Assembly: GCA_020860865.1 (NCBI GenBank)
Contig: JAJBTL010000021.1
Location: 1 to 13,022, forward strand
Direction of reading: 5' to 3'
Source: Planctomycetota bacterium
Lineage (GTDB): Bacteria; Planctomycetota; SZUA-567
Length of the DNA: 13,022 nucleotides
Shown: piece after piece, positions 5,779-13,022 of the stretch
Numbering within the stretch: the stretch's first letter is position 1
Layout: every line of letters starts with the position of its first letter
Notes under the pieces: generated by a model
The model's input: only the letters and a program-made list of their open reading frames with translations
Told to the model about the DNA's origin: nothing
The model's database searches: none
Program-made: the position numbers and the translations under genes

Positions 5779-8700
5779 TTATTTCGCAACCTCGGCAATG
5801 GCTATCCGAACCGGCTCGCCGCCGATATCGACTTCGCGGACGTTGCCGATGTCTTCCCACTCGACCTTGTAGTCGGAGGCAAGCGTCTCCGCCGCGATTG
5901 TTTCGCCATGCTCCACCGCCGCCCGCGCCGCCTTGCCGCCGGCGCCGAGGCGGACGCGAATCCGCGCCTCGAACGGCAGATCGAGTTCCTTCCGGATGGT
6001 CTGGATGCGGTTGATGATTTCCCGCGCCAGCCCTTCCCATTCCAGTTCGTCCGTCAGGGTGGCGTCCAGGACAACCACCGCACCCCGGCCATCGGCGGCG
6101 GCAAAGCCTTCCTTCGCCGCCAGCCTGACGTCAAGCTGTTGCCCGGTCAGGTCGATAGTCTGCCCGTCGAACGCCAGGGTAAAGGCGCCCTTTTCCTTGA
6201 CGGTGCGGATGACAGTGGCCGCGTCCTCCTTCGCCAGAGCGGCGGCGCAGGCCTTCATCGATTTCCCGAGAATCGGCCCGAGTTCCTGGAAGTTCGGCTT
6301 GACCGTGAAGCTGACATACTCCGATGCATCCTTGGCGAAGGCCAGATCCTTGACATTGATTTCTTCCCGGACGACGTCGCCGAGTTCCTTCACCCCGGCC
6401 TCGTCTTCCGGCCGGGTGAGGATGACGACCGCTTCACGGAGGGGCTGCCTCACTTTCAGCTTCTGGCTGGCCCGGGCGGCCAGACCAAGGGAGGCGATTT
6501 CCCGGACGAGATCCATCCGCCGTTCAACATCCGGGTCGACCCGGGCCGCGTCGGCCTTCGGCCAGCGGCAGAGGTGGACCGATTCCGGCATCGACTCCGG
6601 CCACATGGCGCGGGCCAGGTTCTGGTACAGTTCTTCCGCGAAGAACGGCGTGAACGGCGCCGAGATGACGGCAATGCGGCAGAGCGTTTCATAAAGCGTC
6701 CAGTAAGCGGACAGCTTGTCCTCGCCCTTCTCGGACGACCAGAACCGGTCGCGGCTCCGGCGGACATACCAGTTCGACAACTGTTCCACGAGGGCGCTCA
6801 AGGCCTGCGCCGCCTGCAGGATGTTCATGGCCTCGAGGTTCTTCGCCACCTCGCTGGTCGCCGTCTCCAACTTCGACAACATCCAGCGGTCGAGAAGGCT
6901 CCGTTTGGCCGGGTCGGGCCGGGTCGGCGACTTCTTGAACGGATCGTCCGACAGGTTGTCGACGCCCGAGAGGCCTTCGCGCGGATCGAACCCGTCGATG
7001 TTCGCATAGATAACGAAGAAGGAATAGACGTTCCGTAACCGGACGAGGAAATCCTTCTGCGCTTCCCGGATGCCACCCTGGAAAAACCGGGTGGACGTCC
7101 ACGGTTGGTTCGATATGCAGAAAAACCAGCGCATGGCGTCGGCGCCTTCGGAGTCAAGGACGTCGAACAGGTCCGGGTAATTCCGGAGCTTTTTACTAAG
7201 TTTCGTGCCTTCGCCGGACAGGAGGAGGCCAAGGACAAGGCAACTCTTATAGGGAATCGGATACTCCCGTTCCCAAGGCGTCAGTTCGCCCGGGTCCTCA
7301 CCGCGTTCACGTTTCCGCGCCGCGCATTCCTTCAGGAGCGTGGCGATGGCGAGGAGGGAATAGAACCAGCCGCGCGTCTGGTCGATGGCTTCCGAAATGA
7401 AGTCGGCCGGAAACGCCTTCGCCAGATTCGCCGCCGAACCGTCCTTGTGCGGATAGCCCCATTGGGCGAACTGCATGGCGCCGCTGTCGTACCAGCAGTC
7501 GATGACTTCCGGCACCCGCCACATCTGGCTGCCGCACTTGTCGCACTTCAGGTGGACCTGGTCGACCCACGGCTTGTGGAGTTCGAAATTGTCCGGCAGT
7601 TCGTCCCGGTTGACCGCCCGTTCGAGAAGCTCCGCCTTGCCGCCGACGGCGGTCCGTGCTCCGCACGAACATTCCCAAATCGGCAGCGGCGTCCCCCAGT
7701 AGCGTTCCCGGGACAAGGCCCAGTCGACGTTCGACTCGAGGAAGTTCCCGAACCGCCCGTCCCGGATATGTTCCGGATACCACTGGATTTTCGCGTTGTT
7801 CTCGAGCATCTTGTCCTTGACGGACGTCGTCCGGATATACCAGGCCGGCCGGGGATAATAGAGGAGCGGACTCGGGCAGCGCCAGCAGTACGGATAGTCG
7901 TGGACGTACTGCTCCGACTTGACGAGTTGCTTCCGCGCCTTCAGTTCCTTGATAATGAGCGGGTCCGCGTCCTTTACGAACATCCCGGCCCAGGGCAGGA
8001 TGGCGGTGTCGAACGTGCCGTCCGGCTTGACCGGATTGATCATCGGCAGGTTATTCTCGCGGGAGACGCGGTAGTCGTCCTCGCCGAAGGCGGGCGCGAT
8101 ATGGACAATCCCCGACCCGGCGTCAAGCCCGACAAAGTCGCCGGCGATGACGCGGAACGCTTCCCGGTCCGGCTCCACGAAGGCGAAAAGCTGTTCGTAA
8201 TCGAGCCCGACCAGATCCGCCCCCTTGACGGTGCGAAGCACTTCATGGGGGATTTTCCCCATGACCTTCTCGCGTAAGGCCGACGCCATGACGAGCGTTT
8301 CGTCGCCGGCCTTGACGTAGTCGTAGTCGAAGTCGGCGCCGACGGCGAGGCCGACGTTGGAGATAAGCGTCCACGGCGTCGTCGTCCAGGCGACGAACAG
8401 CGTTTTCGGATCAGCCTTCGAGCGGAACCCGACATAGGCGCTGGCGTCCGCCACTTCCTTGTAGCCCTGGCCGACTTCGTGGCTGGACAACGCCGTGCCG
8501 CAGCGCGGGCACCACGGCACGATTTTGTGGCCGTGATAGATGAGGTCTTCGTCCCAGAACTGCTTGAGGCTCCACCACACCGAGTCGATGTACGATTCGT
8601 GGTAGGTGACGTACGGGTCGTCCAGATCGACCCAGAAGCCGATGCGTTCGGTCAATTTCCGCCAGGCGTCGGAGTAACGAAAGACGGAGTCCTTGCATTT

Positions 8701-9078
8701 CTTGACAAACGCCTCGACGCCGTATTCCTCGATGCCCTGCTTCCCTTCGATGCCGAGTTCCTTTTCGACCTCGATTTCGACCGGCAGGCCGTGGGTGTCC
8801 CAGCCGGCCTTCCGGGGAATGTTATAGCCCTGCATGGCCCGGTAGCGGGGGAACAAGTCCTTGACGACGCGGGTGAGGACGTGCCCCGGGTGGGGCATGC
8901 CGTTGGCGGTCGGCGGGCCTTCGTAAAAGACGTAGGTGGATTTCCCCTCGTCCGTGGCGCGGCGTTCGCCCTGGGCCAACTGCTTTTCGAAAATATGCTC
9001 GTTGTGCCAGAAATCGAGCCAGCGTTTTTCCGAGGCGGGAAAATTGATTTCCCGATCAACCGGTTTGAAGACGCCCAT
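5779..9078 (-). CDS. ileS: Isoleucyl-tRNA synthetase, type 2 (long form)
   Basis: A class I synthetase of 1099 residues that charges tRNA-Ile with isoleucine in the cytoplasm. The start at 9078 (MGVFKPVDREINFPASEK) has AAGGAG at 9089-9094, ten bases upstream; the open frame extends 36 codons further but through a leader hairpin. HPGH at about 63-66 is the HIGH motif and KLSKK at about 626-630 the KMSKS motif. The CP1 editing domain shows the Thr-rich TTTPWTLIS at about 232-240 and an Asp pair at 334-335 after HIAPAFG. CxxC pairs at about 190, 398 and 512 suggest zinc sites. The length and the C-terminal region, including EEINVKDLAFAKD and GLAREIINRIQTIRKEL, fit the eukaryote-like type-2 group (about 1040-1100 residues) rather than the type-1 form of about 940. 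Type-2 enzymes are generally much less sensitive to mupirocin. All catalytic motifs are intact. Confidence 0.97.
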   Translation of the reverse strand: MGVFKPVDREINFPASEKRWLDFWHNEHIFEKQLAQGERRATDEGKSTYVFYEGPPTANGMPHPGHVLTRVVKDLFPRYRAMQGYNIPRKAGWDTHGLPVEIEVEKELGIEGKQGIEEYGVEAFVKKCKDSVFRYSDAWRKLTERIGFWVDLDDPYVTYHESYIDSVWWSLKQFWDEDLIYHGHKIVPWCPRCGTALSSHEVGQGYKEVADASAYVGFRSKADPKTLFVAWTTTPWTLISNVGLAVGADFDYDYVKAGDETLVMASALREKVMGKIPHEVLRTVKGADLVGLDYEQLFAFVEPDREAFRVIAGDFVGLDAGSGIVHIAPAFGEDDYRVSRENNLPMINPVKPDGTFDTAILPWAGMFVKDADPLIIKELKARKQLVKSEQYVHDYPYCWRCPSPLLYYPRPAWYIRTTSVKDKMLENNAKIQWYPEHIRDGRFGNFLESNVDWALSRERYWGTPLPIWECSCGARTAVGGKAELLERAVNRDELPDNFELHKPWVDQVHLKCDKCGSQMWRVPEVIDCWYDSGAMQFAQWGYPHKDGSAANLAKAFPADFISEAIDQTRGWFYSLLAIATLLKECAARKRERGEDPGELTPWEREYPIPYKSCLVLGLLLSGEGTKLSKKLRNYPDLFDVLDSEGADAMRWFFCISNQPWTSTRFFQGGIREAQKDFLVRLRNVYSFFVIYANIDGFDPREGLSGVDNLSDDPFKKSPTRPDPAKRSLLDRWMLSKLETATSEVAKNLEAMNILQAAQALSALVEQLSNWYVRRSRDRFWSSEKGEDKLSAYWTLYETLCRIAVISAPFTPFFAEELYQNLARAMWPESMPESVHLCRWPKADAARVDPDVERRMDLVREIASLGLAARASQKLKVRQPLREAVVILTRPEDEAGVKELGDVVREEINVKDLAFAKDASEYVSFTVKPNFQELGPILGKSMKACAAALAKEDAATVIRTVKEKGAFTLAFDGQTIDLTGQQLDVRLAAKEGFAAADGRGAVVVLDATLTDELEWEGLAREIINRIQTIRKELDLPFEARIRVRLGAGGKAARAAVEHGETIAAETLASDYKVEWEDIGNVREVDIGGEPVRIAIAEVAK

Positions 9079-9088
9079 GACGACAATA

Positions 9089-9174
9089 CTCCTTATTTCG
9101 CATTCGCGAACCAACAAACAAGGCGGGCAGGACGCCCGCCGACCGGAACACCTTCCGTTAGCCGGTAAACCGGC
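9089..9174 (-). promoter_or_regulatory. Hairpin-rich 5' leader of ileS
   Basis: Three hairpins lie in tandem in the ileS leader: GCCGG-TAAA-CCGGC (9161-9174), CGGAA-CACC-TTCCG (9144-9157) and the 7-bp stem GGCGGGC-AGGAC-GCCCGCC (9122-9140). In leftward transcripts the last is followed by TTGTTTGTTGG, terminator-like, and then an 8-bp palindrome TTCGCGAA and the AAGGAG site. The order resembles an attenuator. I looked for a T-box, the usual control of ileS, and found neither the T-box sequence nor a long stem I, so the mechanism is unknown. The 9122-9140 stem could also be a REP-like element. Confidence 0.4.
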
Positions 9175-9212
9175 AAAACACGACACGACAACCGCCGGAA
9201 AATGTCATTCAT

Positions 9213-9240
9213 ATTTTAAACAAAGCCCAAGCCGACGCAA
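9213..9240 (-). promoter_or_regulatory. Putative ileS promoter
   Basis: On the minus strand TTGCGT (9235-9240), a 16-bp spacer and TAAAAT (9213-9218) form a moderate sigma70 match. A start near 9206 gives a leader of about 130 nt containing all three hairpins. This stretch is the most AT-rich part of the divergent intergenic region. Confidence 0.4.
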
Positions 9241-9256
9241 GACCGCACCCGTCGGG

Positions 9257-9285
9257 TTGTCGTTGAATCCCAATATACATATACT
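9257..9285 (+). promoter_or_regulatory. Putative promoter of the SNase-like gene
   Basis: TTGTCG (9257-9262), a 17-bp spacer and TATACT (9280-9285) match the sigma70 consensus at 4/6 and 5/6. Transcription from about 9292 would leave a leader of about 150 nt before the ATG at 9441. In it GCCTCGCG (9310-9317) can pair with CGCGAGGC (9372-9379). The promoter is back to back with the ileS promoter, with the -35 boxes about 16 bp apart. Confidence 0.45.
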
Positions 9286-9440
9286 GTGTACAGGAGGGAC
9301 CGTAACCTCGCCTCGCGGCCGGTCAACCGGAAATCCGTCCGCCGGCCCGAATCACCGTTCACGCCCGGCGACGCGAGGCCAACCGTCCGCAGTGGAAAAT
9401 TCGTCCCGTACCGCGACTGTTCCCCCAGTTCGGAGGCACC

Positions 9441-10259
9441 ATGTTTAATCCGTTCCGCCTGCTCCGTAACGCCGTCCTGTTCCGCCGCCGCACCGGCGAT
9501 GTCAAACGCCGGCGTGGCTGCGCCTCCGTCGTCGTCTCCCTCATCGCCCTGACGGTGGTCGGTTCGTCTGTCCAGCATTTCCGCCCGGCCTGGATAACCT
9601 CCGTCGGGAACGCCATCCGTAACTACACCGGTATTGAAATTCCCTACATAACCGATCCGGCGCCCGCGACGGGAAGCCCGGAAATCAGGCACCCGGCCGG
9701 CTTCAGCGGCGGCACCGGCGTTGACACCGGCCCGAGCTTGTTCACCCTGTTCGCGGCCTTGAACCTGACCCGGGACCAGGTGGAACGCCTCCCGGACAGC
9801 CCGCCGCCGCCGACTGCCAAACCGGCGGAAGCGCCCTGGCGCACCATTGGCCAGGTCGTCTCCGGCGACATCGTCGTCATCGACGGCCACCGGGTCAAGC
9901 TTCTCGGCGTCGACGCTCCGGAACTGGAACGGACCGACGAATTCCTTCGGGAATCAGCCCGCCTCGGGAGCGGCCGGGAACAAGCCCTCGCCGCCTACGG
10001 CGCCGCCGCCCTCGCCCTCACCCGGCAGGCCGCCGAAGGCAAACGCTGCTGGGTCGAATACGACGGCTCCAACCGGGACCCGCAGGGCCGGGTCTGGGCC
10101 TACATCCACCTCGAGGACGGCATCAATCTGAACGAAGCGCTAATCTACTCCGGCTACGCCCGCGTCGATCTCGAACGGAACTTCCGTTACCTCAAACGCT
10201 ACGTCTACCTCCAGGCCGAAGCCGAACGCCTCGGCCACGGCCTCTGGAGCGGGCGCTGA
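9441..10259 (+). CDS. Membrane-anchored staphylococcal-nuclease-like (thermonuclease family) protein
   Basis: A 272-residue protein with a single N-terminal TM segment (about 27-46) flanked by basic residues (RRR, KRRR) on the N side, a Pro-rich linker (about 118-133) and a C-terminal SNase domain (about 134-272). The charge pattern predicts that the nuclease domain faces outward. GGAGG lies four bases before the ATG. Compared with S. aureus nuclease, D143, D158, E161 and R217 match D21, D40, E43 and R87, but the position of catalytic R35 is Lys (K153 in VKLLGVDAPE) and that of D19 is Ser (S141). It is therefore uncertain whether the enzyme is fully active. The DPQGRVWAYIHL and NEALI segments and the GLWSG terminus are typical. 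It is the only protein gene on the plus strand and stands alone. Confidence 0.85.
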   Translation: MFNPFRLLRNAVLFRRRTGDVKRRRGCASVVVSLIALTVVGSSVQHFRPAWITSVGNAIRNYTGIEIPYITDPAPATGSPEIRHPAGFSGGTGVDTGPSLFTLFAALNLTRDQVERLPDSPPPPTAKPAEAPWRTIGQVVSGDIVVIDGHRVKLLGVDAPELERTDEFLRESARLGSGREQALAAYGAAALALTRQAAEGKRCWVEYDGSNRDPQGRVWAYIHLEDGINLNEALIYSGYARVDLERNFRYLKRYVYLQAEAERLGHGLWSGR

Positions 10260-10291
10260 CGAAACGGCATCTCGCGTTTGGAGAGTGAAAC

Positions 10292-10319
10292 AAAAAACGC
10301 CCGGTGCAATCCGGGCGTT
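10292..10319 (-). terminator. Intrinsic terminator of the ftsK-cobO operon
   Basis: AACGCCCGG (10296-10304) and CCGGGCGTT (10311-10319) form a 9-bp stem with the loop TGCAAT. On the minus strand the stem runs into six T residues (plus-strand A6, 10292-10297). It lies 30 bases past the cobO stop. On the plus strand, after the SNase-like gene, the same hairpin lacks a T run and would terminate poorly. Confidence 0.85.
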
Positions 10320-10349
10320 CATTACTTAAAAATCGCTTCAGAGCAAAAT

Positions 10350-10871
10350 CTAAAATTCAATCCCTTCCTGCGCCTCGATGCCGCGCATGTACCCGTGCTT
10401 GACAACGTTCACCTCGCTCACCGTATCGGCAACGGCGATCAGTTTGACCCCGGCGCCGCGACCGGTCATCACCACCGCCTGGTCCGGCCTGAGGCTCTTT
10501 ACAAAGTCGACCACTTCGTCCTCCGTCACCATGTTCCGCGCGACGATGCCGCAGATTTCGTCAAGGCAGATGAGGTCGTACTTGTCCGCCCGTTCCCTGG
10601 CCTGGCGGAACAGATCGCGGGCCGCTTCGGCGTGTTTCTCGAAGTCCGGATGGCTGGCGGGCGGCGTCATGCCGTAGTTCCCGGACACGATGTCGATTCC
10701 CGGGAAGGTCGACAGGATGTCCAGTTCCCAACTGTGCCGGGCCTTGGCGAAGCGGACGAGGAGCACATTCTTTCCGCAGCCGAGGCTCCGGACGATGACG
10801 CCGATCATGGCCGTCGTCTTCCCTTTGCCGTTCCCGGTGAATATGAGGGTTCGGGCGCGTTCAGTCGTCAT
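10350..10871 (-). CDS. cobO: Cob(I)yrinic acid a,c-diamide adenosyltransferase (CobO/BtuR/CobA type)
   Basis: The protein has 173 residues. It transfers the adenosyl group of ATP to Co(I) corrinoids, making adenosylcobalamin precursors in biosynthesis or salvage (EC 2.5.1.17). The P-loop GNGKGKTT is at about 13-20. DLICLDEI and the C-terminal run VVMTGRGAGVKLIAVAD... ending KHGYMRGIEAQEGIEF match the CobA family closely (TGRGAP...VKHPFDAGIKAQKGIEY in well-studied members). Its ATG overlaps the ftsK stop as ATGA, so it is translationally coupled to ftsK, a pairing with no obvious metabolic logic. No other cobalamin gene and no cobalamin riboswitch lies in the window. Confidence 0.93.
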   Translation of the reverse strand: MTTERARTLIFTGNGKGKTTAMIGVIVRSLGCGKNVLLVRFAKARHSWELDILSTFPGIDIVSGNYGMTPPASHPDFEKHAEAARDLFRQARERADKYDLICLDEICGIVARNMVTEDEVVDFVKSLRPDQAVVMTGRGAGVKLIAVADTVSEVNVVKHGYMRGIEAQEGIEF

Positions 10872-12931
10872 TCTTCGTCATCCCAGGGCAGTTGGTCGCG
10901 TTCCCGTTCGTCATCCCGAAGACCGGCGAGGGAGCCGTCGTCCGCGTCGTCGTCGTCGTAATCGTTCCGGCCGGAGCCGCCGAATTTGGAGCGGAACTCT
11001 TCAAGCGTCAGGAGGATTTCCCTGGCCTTGCCGTCGCGGAACGGTCCGAGGAGCCCGACGGATTCAAGCTGATCGATAATCCGGGACGCCCGGCCGTAGC
11101 CGATGCCGAACTTCCGCTGCAAGAGGGACACGGACCCGCGCTGACTTTCAATAATCGCCTCGCCGGACTGCATGAATAGTTCGTCGAAGGTCGAGATGTC
11201 AACCGCTCCGCCGCTGTTCCCGATAACCGGTCCGGTGAGGTCAGGGTGATAGCGTGGCGCCGCTTCGGACTTCGTGTACTTCACCACCCGGAACAATTCC
11301 TCGTCCGAGACAAAGACGCCCTGCGCCCGGGTCAGTTTGCCGACGCCCGGCGGCAGGTAGAGCATGTCGCCTTGCCCCAGGAGGGTCTCGGCGCCGTTCC
11401 CGTCGAGGATGGTCCGACTGTCCACCCGGCTCGCCACCTGGAAGGCGATGCGGCAGGGCATATTGGCCTTAATAAGACCGGTAATGACATCGACGGACGG
11501 CCGCTGCGTGGCGAGGATGAGGTGGATGCCGACCGCCCGGCTCTTCGCCGCCAGGCGGGTGATGTGGTGTTCGACATCCTTTCCCGCCACCATCATGAGG
11601 TCGGCCAATTCGTCGATGATGACAACCATGTACGGAAGCTTTTTCGGGAACGCCTCGATTTCCTCCTGGCTGGCGAATTCGTCCAGGCGTTCGCGGATGC
11701 CGTCTTCGCCGAGGGCGTTGAACTTGGCGATGTTGTTGACAGACACCTGGGAAAGCTGTTCGTACCGCTCGTCCATCTTCTGGCAGATCCAGTCGAGAAC
11801 CGCCACAGCGCGTTTCATGTCGGTGATGACCGGGCTCATGAGGTGCGGAATATCCTTGAACCGCGACAGTTCCACCACCTTCGGGTCGACCATGATGAGT
11901 TGCGTCTCGTCCGGCTTGCAGCACATCATGACGGACAGGATGATCGAATTGATACACACCGACTTGCCGCTCCCGGTGGCGCCGGCGATGAGGAGGTGCG
12001 GCATCCGCGCCAGATCGGCGACAAGGGCCTGACCGGACACGTCCTTCCCGAGACAGACCGGCAGGGCCTGGCGCTTCTTCTCCCGGTTGACGGCGCCGAC
12101 GATTTCCCGGAGGGAGACGAGTTCCTTGGTGAGATTCGGAATCTCGATGCCGATGGTGTTCTTCCCGGGGATCGGCGCGATGATGCGGACCGATTCCGCC
12201 TTCAATTGCATGGCAATGTTGTCCGCGAGTGACGTCACCTTGGACAGGCGTATGCCCGGCGCCAGGCTGATTTCATACATCGTCACCCGGGGACCGCGCT
12301 CGATGTGGACGACCTTGCCTTCAATTTTGAATTCGGCCAGGGTCTGTTCGAGAATGCGCGCCCGGTTCTCCACCTGCGTCCGGTCCTCCACCACCGGTGG
12401 CGGCGGCGCGTCGAGGAGATCGAGGGACGGCAACTGGTAACCGGAAATATCCCCGGGCATCGCCGCCGGCCGTTCCCGTTCCGGCCCGACTTCGCCGAAC
12501 GCGCCCGGACGGGTCCGCACCGCCTGGACCTGACGCGGCGCGGCCGGCCGAACCGCCACCGGCGGCGGGACAAACGCGTCGGCGATAACTTCCGAAGCGC
12601 CGTCATCTGCCACATCAACCTGGTCGCTGCCAACGTCGTCCCGGACGACAAATCCGGACGTGTCGGCCTGGCCGGCGACGGCGCGGAAGGCGTCCGAGAG
12701 TTCGACGCGCTCCGATTCCTCGGTCAACGCATCAACGTCCATTATAATGTCCGCCGCCGGCTCATCGGCCTCGGTGGACGCGATGGCGGCCTTGACCGGA
12801 ACCGTATCGGTGCCGTCGCCGGCGCTGTCGTAATCGATATCGAGGTAGCGCGAATGGAAGGCGCTCCGTGGCTTGAATTCCTTCAGCGGGTTCCGGGCCG
12901 GCGACGGTGGCGTTGTCACCGTCGTGTCCAT
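10868..12931 (-). CDS. ftsK: FtsK/SpoIIIE-family DNA translocase lacking the usual N-terminal TM domain
   Basis: This frame encodes 687 residues. The hexameric motor pumps double-stranded DNA at the division septum during chromosome segregation. Residues about 1-180 are acidic and Pro/Ala-rich. The alpha/beta motor core spans about 190-560 with Walker A GATGSGKS (317-324), Walker B VVIIDE (436-441) and LILATQRPSVDVITG (471-485). The gamma winged helix (about 583-646, SVSLLQRKFGIGYGRASRIIDQLE) reads the polar DNA guide sequences and, in FtsK, contacts XerD. A strongly acidic tail of about 35 residues follows. The four TM helices that normally precede the linker are absent. The ATG at 12931 has no nearby ribosome site, and a TAA at 12959-12961 closes the frame upstream. 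The real protein may be split, or the membrane part may lie beyond the window. Confidence 0.92.
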   Translation of the reverse strand: MDTTVTTPPSPARNPLKEFKPRSAFHSRYLDIDYDSAGDGTDTVPVKAAIASTEADEPAADIIMDVDALTEESERVELSDAFRAVAGQADTSGFVVRDDVGSDQVDVADDGASEVIADAFVPPPVAVRPAAPRQVQAVRTRPGAFGEVGPERERPAAMPGDISGYQLPSLDLLDAPPPPVVEDRTQVENRARILEQTLAEFKIEGKVVHIERGPRVTMYEISLAPGIRLSKVTSLADNIAMQLKAESVRIIAPIPGKNTIGIEIPNLTKELVSLREIVGAVNREKKRQALPVCLGKDVSGQALVADLARMPHLLIAGATGSGKSVCINSIILSVMMCCKPDETQLIMVDPKVVELSRFKDIPHLMSPVITDMKRAVAVLDWICQKMDERYEQLSQVSVNNIAKFNALGEDGIRERLDEFASQEEIEAFPKKLPYMVVIIDELADLMMVAGKDVEHHITRLAAKSRAVGIHLILATQRPSVDVITGLIKANMPCRIAFQVASRVDSRTILDGNGAETLLGQGDMLYLPPGVGKLTRAQGVFVSDEELFRVVKYTKSEAAPRYHPDLTGPVIGNSGGAVDISTFDELFMQSGEAIIESQRGSVSLLQRKFGIGYGRASRIIDQLESVGLLGPFRDGKAREILLTLEEFRSKFGGSGRNDYDDDDADDGSLAGLRDDERERDQLPWDDEE

Positions 12932-12958
12932 GGACGGCTTCGCCGCGTCCCTCTCCGG

Positions 12959-13022
12959 TTAGGCCGCGGGGGGGGCCCCCGGGGTGTCGTGGTTGTGCGC
13001 CGCCCCCTCGGCGGGGGTGGCG
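12959..13022 (-). CDS. C-terminal end of an open frame upstream of ftsK (partial)
   Basis: The frame that carries ftsK is also open from the window edge to the TAA at 12959-12961, reading ATPAEGAAHNHDTPGAPPAA. This Ala/Pro-rich string would suit an FtsK linker or the C-terminus of a separate protein. It contains a G8-C5-G4 stretch on the plus strand (12968-12984), a place where sequencing slips easily. It may be the end of a separate membrane-domain gene, an FtsK N-terminus cut by a stop codon, or non-coding. The fragment is too short to decide. Confidence 0.3.
   Translation of the reverse strand, partial: ATPAEGAAHNHDTPGAPPAA

Noticed and set aside
5908..7038. Long plus-strand open frames antisense to ileS, and similar ones opposite ftsK and the paralogs
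   Set aside because: High-GC shadow frames of recognised genes, with no ribosome sites and no domain patterns.
9079..9440. T-box riboswitch upstream of ileS
   Set aside because: No T-box sequence (AGGGTGGNACCGCG) on the minus strand and no long specifier stem. The CGTACCGCGA at about 9410 is on the other strand and lacks the rest of the motif.
10260..10349. Cobalamin riboswitch near cobO
   Set aside because: cobO is the second gene of an operon with an ATGA overlap. No B12-box-like sequence was seen, and the hairpin here is a terminator.
1..13022. CRISPR arrays, insertion sequences, tRNA genes or phage genes
   Set aside because: No regularly spaced repeats, transposase motifs, tRNA cloverleaf or structural phage proteins were seen on either strand.

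Overview
The window is a stretch of high-GC bacterial chromosome carrying housekeeping genes plus a compact block of uncharacterised membrane genes. A type-2 (long) isoleucyl-tRNA synthetase, an FtsK/SpoIIIE DNA translocase, a CobO/BtuR-type corrinoid adenosyltransferase, a DMT-family transporter and a staphylococcal-nuclease-like protein are recognisable. Strong GGAGG-type ribosome binding sites precede most genes. There are no phage, transposon, plasmid, CRISPR or tRNA signals. The phylum cannot be fixed from this sequence; the mix would fit an anaerobic high-GC bacterium (PVC-type lineages are possible), but that is only a guess.

Layout, left to right. Positions 1-403 hold no convincing protein gene, but do contain a sigma70-like promoter, a set of nested hairpins and a terminator-like stem, together a candidate small RNA. 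Positions 404-5545 are five leftward genes: a DMT/EamA transporter (4604-5545), three tandem paralogous membrane proteins (3578-4576, 2572-3547, 1438-2418) and a 4-TM protein with two CxxC motifs (404-1360). Each paralog is built of two similar halves (TM hairpin plus a beta-rich, possibly PH-like domain). The middle copy is frameshifted at an 8-T run. Next is ileS (5779-9078, leftward) with a hairpin-rich leader. A 362-bp divergent intergenic region separates it from a rightward, membrane-anchored SNase-like gene (9441-10259). Convergent to that lies an ftsK-cobO pair (10350-12931, leftward), which overlaps by ATGA and ends at a good intrinsic terminator.

The housekeeping genes are ordinary. 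The most interesting parts are the tandem paralog block, its homopolymer frameshift, the candidate structured RNA at the left edge, and the FtsK reading frame, which lacks the usual membrane-spanning N-terminus and is preceded in frame by a stop codon.
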